From Chloroflexota bacterium (GTDB lineage: Bacteria; Chloroflexota; Anaerolineae; B4-G1), in NCBI GenBank assembly GCA_011046405.1, contig DSAR01000359.1, positions 1 to 16,480 of the forward strand: a stretch of 16,480 nucleotides of DNA, given 5' to 3'. This document shows, in pieces, positions 7,470 through 13,175 of this stretch. Numbering within the stretch: the first letter of the stretch is position 1; every line of letters starts with the position of its first letter. The translations under genes were made by a program, and so were the position numbers. The notes below the pieces were generated by a model. The model worked only from the letters and a program-made list of their open reading frames with translations. It had not been told where the DNA came from and did not search any database.

Positions 7470-8630
7470 TCAATCCAAGCGCTTTTTGAACGTCGTTGCA
7501 GCCAACACCATGACCAGCACGCTATAACCCACCAGGATCGCCACGTCTCGCCACATAAACGAGACCCCCACCCCCTTGGTGATGATCCCCCGGGCGATGC
7601 GAACGAAATAGGTCGCCGGTATCAGATTGCCTACCGCCCGGACCAGGAGGGGCATCGGCTCACGCGGGTAGATGAGGCCAGTCAACAGCATACACAACAT
7701 CATAAATAGCATGGTGATCTGCTGCGCCTGTTTCTGCGTCTTGGCCACGGTCGAGATCAAGAGCCCCAATCCCAGGCCAGAGACGATGAAAAGCAGCGAC
7801 AACCAGCCAAAAACCCACGGATTCCCCCGGAAGGGCACGCCGAACCAGAAGATGCCGAATAGCACAATGATCAACATATCGACGACGATGAGCACCAGGT
7901 TCGGGGCCATCTTGCCAACCAAGATCTCCAATGGGCGGGCAGGCGAGATCAGGATCTGCTCGTCGACGCCCAACTCTCGCTCGCGTACCACGGCGACCGC
8001 CGCCTGGCCAATCGCCATCACCTGCAATAGAATCGCCGTCAATCCCGGCACGACGAAGATCATGTCGTCGCGGGCGGGGTTGTACAAAACGCGCATCGAG
8101 GTCGCGATCGGCAACGCCGTCACGTCCCCCGACGGGCCGCCGCCCAAGGCGCCCATTCCCATCCGATTCACCTTTTCCACGACCAACTCCATCCCCCGGG
8201 CCTGGGCCACGGCTAATGCCGCGCTGTAGCCCGAACTGACAGTAGACGAATCGGAGCCATCGAGCAAGACCAAAACTTGCGCGTCGCCCCGCGCGACCCG
8301 GGCCGAAAAATCGGGCGGTATCACTATCCCGGCCCGGACCTGTCCCTCGTCGATGGCCCTGACCGCCGCTTTCTCGTCTGCCACGTACGTCTCGACGTCG
8401 AAATAGCCCGAGGCGATGAGCGCATTGACGAAGGCCTGGCTCTGCGAATCCATGCTCATGTCGGCGACAGCTGTCGGGATGTGATCCACCGTCAAAGAGA
8501 CGGCGTAGGCGAAGAGAAACATCTCCAGCACCGGCAACAACAACACCATCAACAACGTGCGCCAATCTCGAACGATCTGGATGCTTTCCTTTTGAATCAA
8601 CGCCCCGATACGTTTGAAACGCTTTCTCAT
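7470..8630 (-). CDS. ABC-2 type permease (second permease of the operon)
   Basis: 386 residues from ATG 8630, where AGGGAGA lies upstream; the open frame continues to 9233 but that part is only a shadow of the neighbouring permease gene. The architecture is that of YhhJ/YbhR-type ABC-2 permeases: a first membrane helix (about 24-46) after a basic start with ALIQKESIQIVRD, then a large extracytoplasmic domain (about 50-215). Five more helices lie in the C-terminal half. Family signatures are RERELGVDEQILISPARPLE and the final ATYFVRIARGIITKG block. The external domain contains a short Gly-rich insert (GALGGGPSGD) that its partner lacks. It is a paralogue of the next permease, and the two probably form a heterodimeric pore driven by the two ATPases. 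The spacing to the upstream gene's stop is 11 bp, and 12 bp to the next start. Confidence 0.92.
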   Translation of the reverse strand: MRKRFKRIGALIQKESIQIVRDWRTLLMVLLLPVLEMFLFAYAVSLTVDHIPTAVADMSMDSQSQAFVNALIASGYFDVETYVADEKAAVRAIDEGQVRAGIVIPPDFSARVARGDAQVLVLLDGSDSSTVSSGYSAALAVAQARGMELVVEKVNRMGMGALGGGPSGDVTALPIATSMRVLYNPARDDMIFVVPGLTAILLQVMAIGQAAVAVVRERELGVDEQILISPARPLEILVGKMAPNLVLIVVDMLIIVLFGIFWFGVPFRGNPWVFGWLSLLFIVSGLGLGLLISTVAKTQKQAQQITMLFMMLCMLLTGLIYPREPMPLLVRAVGNLIPATYFVRIARGIITKGVGVSFMWRDVAILVGYSVLVMVLAATTFKKRLD

Positions 8631-8641
8631 CTCGATCTCCC

Positions 8642-9775
8642 TCAGTCCAAGCTTTGCCGGAACAACCGGGCAGCGATCGCCATCACGACGATCACGTATA
8701 GCAACAAGGCGAGGACCTGCTCCCATAGAAAGCCGAAGCCGATTCCCTTGGTGATGATCCCCCGCGAAATCGGAATAAAATAGGTCAGGGGGAAGAGATT
8801 GCCAATGAGGCGTAGCACGACTGGCATCCCGTCGCGAGGGAACATAAAGCCGCCCAACAATAGCCCCACCAACGCCAGCGCCATATTCATTTGTTGCGCT
8901 TGTTGCTGGTTCTGTGAAACCGTGGAAATCAACAGGCCCAACCCCAATCCAGAAAAAATGTACATCAGCGCCAGCCAGAAGAAAAGCCAGAAACTCCCCT
9001 GGAAGGGCACGCCGAAAAAGAAGACCCCCAAAACGATGACGGTCAACATGTTGACGACAGCGATGAGGATGTTGGGCACGATCTTGCCCAGCATCAATTC
9101 GATGGGCATAATGGGGGTGACCAGGATCTGTTCGATGGTGCCCATCTCTCGCTCGCGCACCACGGCGACCGTCGTCAGCGCGATGGTCTGAGTCTGCAGG
9201 ATCATCGCGCACATCCCTGGGATGACGAACCACAGATCGGTCAGGTTCGGGTTATACAGAATCCGCACCAGGGCGTCAAAGGGCAAAAATCCTCGACTAT
9301 CCTGGACCAGCCCCGCTCGTTGGAGCTTTTCAACCAGCACCTCGGTCGCGTGAACTTCGGCTATCGCGACGGCGGCATTGTAGGCCGATTGGGAAGTGAA
9401 GAGATCAGACCCATCGACCAATAAGAGCGCCTGCGCCTCGCCTCGCTCGACCTGGGCGCGAAAATGGGAGGGAATGACCACCCCGGCCTGGGCGCGGCCC
9501 TCGTCGATCGCCCGCACCACCTCCGCCTGATCGGCCACGTAGGAAACGACGGTAAAATAGCCGGAGGTCTCCAACGCGCTCACGTAGGCCTGGCTGGCCC
9601 GATCGTGGCTCTGATCCGCCACCACCATCGAGATGTCCTCGACGGTAGTATTGACAGCAAAGCCAAATAGGAACAGTTGCAACAAGGGCAAACTGAGCAT
9701 CAGCAACAGTGTGCTCCGGTCCCGGAACGTCTGGATGAACTCCTTTTGTATCACAGCCCAAACTCTCTGCCTCAT
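8642..9775 (-). CDS. ABC-2 type permease (first permease of the operon)
   Basis: 377 residues from ATG 9775, preceded by an excellent ribosome binding site (GGGGAGGTGTG). The frame is open to 9859, but the extra 28 residues are Cys/Arg-rich and not membrane-like. The layout matches the other permease: a cytosolic start VWAVIQKEFIQTFRD, helix 1 at about 22-42, an external domain (about 45-210) and five C-terminal helices. The REREMGTIEQILVTPIMPIE motif and the TYFIPISRGIITKG ending mark the ABC2_membrane_3 group. In E. coli the equivalent pair is YbhS/YbhR with an HlyD-like adaptor; no adaptor gene is present here, consistent with a cell lacking an outer membrane. It lies 98 bp downstream of the TetR gene, the only sizeable gap early in the operon. 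Confidence 0.92.
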   Translation of the reverse strand: MRQRVWAVIQKEFIQTFRDRSTLLLMLSLPLLQLFLFGFAVNTTVEDISMVVADQSHDRASQAYVSALETSGYFTVVSYVADQAEVVRAIDEGRAQAGVVIPSHFRAQVERGEAQALLLVDGSDLFTSQSAYNAAVAIAEVHATEVLVEKLQRAGLVQDSRGFLPFDALVRILYNPNLTDLWFVIPGMCAMILQTQTIALTTVAVVREREMGTIEQILVTPIMPIELMLGKIVPNILIAVVNMLTVIVLGVFFFGVPFQGSFWLFFWLALMYIFSGLGLGLLISTVSQNQQQAQQMNMALALVGLLLGGFMFPRDGMPVVLRLIGNLFPLTYFIPISRGIITKGIGFGFLWEQVLALLLYVIVVMAIAARLFRQSLD

Positions 9776-9873
9776 CACACCTCCCCAGTCAAAACCTCCC
9801 GCCAGCCCGGGGAAACGTCTCATCGAACGGTTCCTGCAGGGCCGACAGGAGGCGGGCATTCCTCGATCCCGAA

Positions 9874-10506
9874 TCAGTTTTCCGGCGCTTGTATGCCTTT
9901 CAGGAGCAAATCGACCAGCTGCTCGGCCAACGCGCGCCGTCCCCTGGGAGCCGGCAGCGATGCCACACCGCGCAGCGCGGGCAGAATCAGGCTGCCGAAC
10001 ATCCCCAGTATCAATTGAGCCGCCAGCGCCGGGTCTACGTCTCGAAAAACCCCGGCCTCAATGCGGTCGGTGATGTAAGTGGTCAGCCGGCGATAAATAC
10101 GCTCCAACTGGCTATCGACGAAGTCTTGCAATATCTCGTCATCCACCCACGCCTCGCTGAACAACGTGCGGAGAAAAGGTATCTGCTCTTCCGAGATATC
10201 GAGTCCCCGCTCCACCACCTGGACAAACGCCTCTCGATCCTCTAAACCTTCGCCGCCCAGTAACACGGTTTCCATCAAGGCATCCGTGTCGTTGACGATC
10301 CCCAGCAGGATCTCCCGCTTGCTCCCGAAGTAATTGTACAACGTCCCTTCGGCCAGGTCCGCCTGGTAAGCGATCTCCCGAATCGTGGTGTTGGCGTAGC
10401 CTTGTTCGGCGAACACCCGCGCAGCCGCTGCGAGAATCTCGCGCTTACGGCGCTGAATCCGTCGTTGGCGACGACTTTCGGGCCGCCCGGCTCCTTCCCC
10501 ATTCAT
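9874..10506 (-). CDS. TetR/AcrR-family repressor of the exporter operon
   Basis: 210 residues from ATG 10506, chosen for GGAGGAG eight bases upstream; the frame extends to 10578 through the operator, which argues against the longer start. Residues 22-66 are a TetR helix-turn-helix: KREILAAAARVFAEQGYANT, then TIREIAYQADLAEGTLYNYF, the family hallmark, followed by GSKREIL. The C-terminal ligand domain (about 75-205) is helical and variable as usual, so the inducer cannot be predicted. It is the first gene of the exporter operon and its promoter is packed with matching half-sites, so it very likely represses itself and the exporter until a transported compound releases it. CecR with ybhGFSR is a known parallel arrangement. 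Confidence 0.93.
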   Translation of the reverse strand: MNGEGAGRPESRRQRRIQRRKREILAAAARVFAEQGYANTTIREIAYQADLAEGTLYNYFGSKREILLGIVNDTDALMETVLLGGEGLEDREAFVQVVERGLDISEEQIPFLRTLFSEAWVDDEILQDFVDSQLERIYRRLTTYITDRIEAGVFRDVDPALAAQLILGMFGSLILPALRGVASLPAPRGRRALAEQLVDLLLKGIQAPEN

Positions 10507-10549
10507 CACGCTGCTCCTCCGCGAGAAATAATCACCCGCCAATATGAAT

Positions 10550-10611
10550 ATTCGCTCATAAAATGAGCATTCACTCATTTTATGAGCGAATTATACAATA
10601 AATGAGTGAAT
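10550..10611. promoter_or_regulatory. TetR-type operator array: 42-bp palindrome plus an extra half-site
   Basis: The arms ATTCGCTCATAAAATGAG (10550-10567) and its exact reverse complement (10574-10591) surround the centre CATTCA. Within and beside it the 10-mer ATGAGYGAAT occurs four times: 10550-10559 and 10569-10578 on the - strand, 10582-10591 and 10602-10611 on the + strand. The fourth copy lies inside the promoter spacer and the palindrome covers the -10 edge and the start site. This is the expected geometry for cooperative repression by the TetR protein encoded just downstream. Binding by that protein is inferred from position. Confidence 0.85.
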
Positions 10612-10618
10612 ATGTCAA
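10590..10618 (-). promoter_or_regulatory. Perfect consensus sigma-70-type promoter of the tetR-exporter operon
   Basis: On the - strand TTGACA (10618-10613) is followed by exactly 17 bp and TATAAT (10595-10590). Predicted transcription starts near 10583, giving a leader of about 75 nt to ATG 10506 that contains most of the palindrome as a potential hairpin. Such a strong promoter makes sense only if it is tightly repressed. Confidence 0.88.
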
Positions 10619-10628
10619 TATAGGAACG

Positions 10629-10654
10629 AAAAAGCCCCGGCGATCGCCGGGGCT
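10629..10654 (-). terminator. Rho-independent terminator of the CPBP protease gene
   Basis: A perfect GC-rich palindrome at 10633-10654 (AGCCCCGGCGA and its complement) is followed on the - strand by a run of five T. It lies 27 bp after the protease stop codon and just upstream of the exporter promoter, so it insulates the operon from read-through. Confidence 0.85.
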
Positions 10655-10681
10655 CCGACCATTTCTACACACCGGACAGAT

Positions 10682-11638
10682 CTAACGTTCCGCCCGGGGC
10701 AAAAGCTCAGGCTCAGTGAGTTGCAGATGTAGAGAAATCTGGCCATAACGCCAAGCCACCCACCCGACGGTCAACAAACTCCCAAGCACCATCGCGCCGA
10801 TCCCAATCAAGCCTGCCTCAGGACCGAAAGGGCCGCCGGTCCACAGATCCGGCCCACCTTGTTGGATGGCGATGAAAGTCGGGCCAGCGCCGGTACCACT
10901 GACCGAGAACCCGAACACGTTGCCCTGGAAGAAATTCCAGGCGATGTGTAGGCCGATGGGAATCGCCAATTCCCCCGTCAGCAGAAATCCCAATGCCAGG
11001 AAAACGCCCGCCAGCATGATATTCAGCGTACTGATGGTGGTGGCGTTGGGATTTCCGGCGTGAAGCAGACCGAACAGCACGGAGGTAATCAATGTCGCCA
11101 GGACAATGGCCACCCGGGCGTTCCAGAACTTGAAGTTGAGCCCCTCGGCCAGGTTCTTCAACTGGTAGCCCCGGCTCCACAACTCCTCGTAAATGCCGAC
11201 ACTGATAAAAAGAAACACCGGGGATAAGATAGCGATGGGAAAAGGCACGTCCCGGCCGGCCGTGTCGAACGTCTCGACGACGGTCACCCAGCCCAACGCC
11301 CGCTCAATGACAAAAATGCCCGCCATCAGCAACGCGCCCAGGGCCAGCCCAAAACCCAAGTCCACCCACCATTCCGGTCCAACCCGAAAACCGAAGTCTC
11401 GAAAGCGCCGCCGGTCGAGAAAACGTCCCGCTAACCAGATCGAGAGCACAAATCCCAACAACACCATCACCATAGAAATACTGCTTCCCAGTGCACCTTC
11501 AGGCTCGATCAGCAAGCCGAGAGGGGCCAACATGCCAATCTGCAGCAGTATGAGGAGCACGATCTGGAGCAATAGGCGCCATCCGGCGCGGAGGCGCGCT
11601 TCCCCGGCATTCCAGAAAACACTTCGTAAAACCTTCAT
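10682..11638 (-). CDS. CPBP/CAAX-type intramembrane metalloprotease (Abi family)
   Basis: 318 residues; ATG 11638 has AAGGGAGA upstream. About eight hydrophobic segments are visible. The three CPBP motifs are intact: EELWSRG with Glu151, Glu152 and Arg156; LFGLLHAGN with His193 and Asn196; and GLHIAWNF with His231 and Asn235. These residues form the catalytic metal site in the CAAX prenyl protease family. In bacteria such proteins have been linked to bacteriocin self-immunity, anchoring, and sigma-factor or peptide processing; nothing here picks one. The long loop after motif 3 (about 245-275) is Gly-rich. It has its own promoter and terminator and is not part of the exporter operon, although it is read in the same direction. 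Confidence 0.9.
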   Translation of the reverse strand: MKVLRSVFWNAGEARLRAGWRLLLQIVLLILLQIGMLAPLGLLIEPEGALGSSISMVMVLLGFVLSIWLAGRFLDRRRFRDFGFRVGPEWWVDLGFGLALGALLMAGIFVIERALGWVTVVETFDTAGRDVPFPIAILSPVFLFISVGIYEELWSRGYQLKNLAEGLNFKFWNARVAIVLATLITSVLFGLLHAGNPNATTISTLNIMLAGVFLALGFLLTGELAIPIGLHIAWNFFQGNVFGFSVSGTGAGPTFIAIQQGGPDLWTGGPFGPEAGLIGIGAMVLGSLLTVGWVAWRYGQISLHLQLTEPELLPRAER

Positions 11639-11683
11639 GATTCTCCCTTCTTCTTCATATAACCACTTCAGTCAGCATCACGC

Positions 11684-11726
11684 ATTGTACAACGACTTGC
11701 CAGGTTTGTCTATAGTCCGACCATAG
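11684..11726 (-). promoter_or_regulatory. Promoter of the CPBP protease gene with an overlapping palindrome
   Basis: On the - strand TAGACA (11712-11707) and TACAAT (11689-11684) are 17 bp apart, giving a leader of about 40 nt. A 17-bp near-palindrome, CTATAGTC-C-GACCATAG (11710-11726, one mismatched pair), overlaps the -35 box and is a candidate repressor site. No regulator gene adjacent to it is evident. The sequence resembles the short dyads used by Rrf2- or MarR-type regulators only in a general way. Confidence 0.6.
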
Positions 11727-11773
11727 CTCATTAGATTTCCAAGGTCTGGGTTGGCAAATATGTCACTGTCAAG

Positions 11774-11858
11774 TAACTACTCAGGCCAGTCCCTTGCTGC
11801 GCTGGAGAGCGGGGGCCCCCGCCCATCCGCTGCAAACGGACGGTAGGATAAGTAGTTA
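11774..11858 (+). mobile_element. 85-bp MITE-like insertion with terminal inverted repeats and target duplication
   Basis: The element begins TAACTACT and ends AGTAGTTA (8-bp perfect terminal inverted repeats). It is bordered by the identical 10-mer CACTGTCAAG at 11764-11773 and 11859-11868, a textbook target-site duplication. The inside is GC-rich, with a 14-bp perfect palindrome at 11809-11822 and a second weak stem around CCATCCG/CGGACGG. It has no coding capacity, so it would be moved by a transposase encoded elsewhere. A 32-bp internal block (11811-11842) recurs in inverse orientation at 16445-16476. It lies between the divergent protease and ligase promoters, ending 20 bp from the ligase -35 box. 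Confidence 0.85.
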
Positions 11859-11877
11859 CACTGTCAAGATAAAAGAT

Positions 11878-11906
11878 TTGGGCCTGCAAGGTGCTTGTGA
11901 TATAAT
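11878..11906 (+). promoter_or_regulatory. Promoter of the carboxylate-amine ligase gene
   Basis: TTGGGC (11878-11883), a 17-bp spacer and a perfect TATAAT (11901-11906) preceded by TGA, an extended -10. Transcription would start near 11913, leaving a leader of only about 12 nt that still holds the AGAGGAG ribosome binding site (11913-11919). The right end of the MITE-like element is just upstream and could alter its activity. Confidence 0.75.
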
Positions 11907-11924
11907 CACTCCAGAGGAGAACGT

Positions 11925-13031
11925 ATGGAACCGGTATCGTTAAACATCGGTATCGAGGAAGAATATCAGATCATCGATCCCGCCAGCAGGGAATTGCGCT
12001 CGTACGTGCAACGTTTCATCGAGCGGGGGCATACGGTGCTGCCCGACCAGGTGCGGCCGGAATTTCTCCAGTCCCAGGTCGAAGCCGGGACTCGCATCTG
12101 CCAGGATGTTGCGGAGGCGCGCCAGGAACTGATTCGCGTGCGCCGGTCGATCTGCGAGATGGCGGAACAGGAAGGATTATGGGTCGCGGCAGCCGGCACC
12201 CATCCCTTTTCATCCTGGGCCCGGCAGGAAGTGTCGCCCTTCGGCCGCTACCCAGAACTGGTGCGCTTTTTGCAGGACGTGGGACGCCGCTTGCTGATCT
12301 TCGGCATGCACATTCACATCGGCATCGAGGATCGAGAGCTGCTCATCGACGTGATGAATCAACTCCGCTATTTCCTACCCCACGTGTTGGCCCTGTCCAC
12401 CAGTTCCCCTTTCTGGCACGGTCGCGACACCGGCCTCAAGTCCTACCGCAGCGTCGTCTTCGAAAGCCTCCCCCGCACGGGGATCCCGCTGCAATTTGGC
12501 TCCTACGCCGACTATCGCCATTACGTGGACGTGCTGTTGTCTACCCATAGCATCGACGAACCGACCCACATCTGGTGGGACGTGCGCCCCAGCGAGAAAT
12601 TCCCAACGCTGGAAATACGCATCCCCGATATGTGTACCCAGGTAGATGAGACGCTGTGTCTGGTCGCCCTGATGCAGGCTATCATCGCCAAGCTGGTGCG
12701 CTTGCGCCAGGCCAACCAATCCTGGCGCATCTATCGCAAGAACCTCCTCGACGAGAACAAATGGCGCGCCGTGCGCTATGGCATCCACGGCAACATGATC
12801 GACCTGGGCAAGGCGACTGAAGCGCCGTACACGGACTTGATCGAGGAAATTCTGACGTGGGTGGACGACGTGGTCGACGATCTGGGAAGCCGGGCGGAGG
12901 TCGAATACGTCGAGCATATCCTGAGCCAGGGTACCAGCGCCGACCGGCAGATCGAGGTCTATCGCCGAACCGGGCATTTCGAGGCCGTCGTCGATCACAT
13001 CGTGAGAGAAAGCAAAGCCGGGCTGACGTGA
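11925..13031 (+). CDS. GCS2-family carboxylate-amine ligase (YbdK-like)
   Basis: 368 residues; ATG 11925 follows AGAGGAG. The N-terminal GIEEEYQ (9-15), the EFLQSQVE block (46-53), AAAGTHP (88-94), the metal/ATP-binding MHIHIGI (128-134) and the TLEIRIPDM strand are the marks of the glutamate-cysteine ligase type 2 superfamily. E. coli YbdK has weak glutamate-cysteine ligase activity in vitro, and its physiological role is unsettled. Related plant and cyanobacterial enzymes make gamma-glutamylcysteine. An ATP-dependent amide bond between a glutamate-like carboxylate and an amine is therefore expected, but the true substrates are unknown. No glutathione synthetase gene is adjacent. Length is usual for the family. 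It is transcribed alone from its own promoter. Confidence 0.9.
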   Translation: MEPVSLNIGIEEEYQIIDPASRELRSYVQRFIERGHTVLPDQVRPEFLQSQVEAGTRICQDVAEARQELIRVRRSICEMAEQEGLWVAAAGTHPFSSWARQEVSPFGRYPELVRFLQDVGRRLLIFGMHIHIGIEDRELLIDVMNQLRYFLPHVLALSTSSPFWHGRDTGLKSYRSVVFESLPRTGIPLQFGSYADYRHYVDVLLSTHSIDEPTHIWWDVRPSEKFPTLEIRIPDMCTQVDETLCLVALMQAIIAKLVRLRQANQSWRIYRKNLLDENKWRAVRYGIHGNMIDLGKATEAPYTDLIEEILTWVDDVVDDLGSRAEVEYVEHILSQGTSADRQIEVYRRTGHFEAVVDHIVRESKAGLT

Positions 13032-13055
13032 CGTTGCTGGCAGTGTCAAAAACCC

Positions 13056-13080
13056 GTCGCAGCCAATCTCTCGCTGCGAC
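13056..13080. terminator. Hairpin after the carboxylate-amine ligase gene
   Basis: GTCGCAGC (13056-13063) pairs perfectly with GCTGCGAC (13073-13080) across a 9-base loop, 25 bp after the ligase stop. There is no T-run on the + strand, while the - strand copy is followed by GGGTTTTT, so as a terminator it works better against antisense transcription. The remainder of the gap to 13175 holds a short direct repeat (ATTCGTGTC/ATTCGTGAT, near 13119-13136) and GATAAT (13148-13153), a possible -10 for the next gene. Confidence 0.45.
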
Positions 13081-13175
13081 CATGCGAAATCCCAAAGAAC
13101 CCACAATTCGAAGCCAACATTCGTGTCATTCGTGATCCAAAGATTCGGATAATGAATATCATTAAGGAGCTGTGC

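Noticed and set aside
5495..7709. Long + strand open frames opposite the two ATPase genes
   Set aside because: They are GC-driven shadows of well-supported ATPase genes and show no recognisable domain.
8631..9233. In-frame 201-codon extension upstream of the second permease start
   Set aside because: It lies fully inside the other permease gene in another frame, is rich in Arg, Asp and His without membrane helices, and ATG 8630 has its own ribosome binding site.
10550..10591. The 42-bp palindrome as a transcription terminator
   Set aside because: It is AT-rich, lies on top of the start site of a consensus promoter, and its half-sites recur inside the promoter spacer, which fits an operator.
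11774..11858. The repeat as an integron attC site or phage attachment site
   Set aside because: No integrase or cassette is nearby, and the terminal inverted repeats with 10-bp flanking duplications point to transposition.
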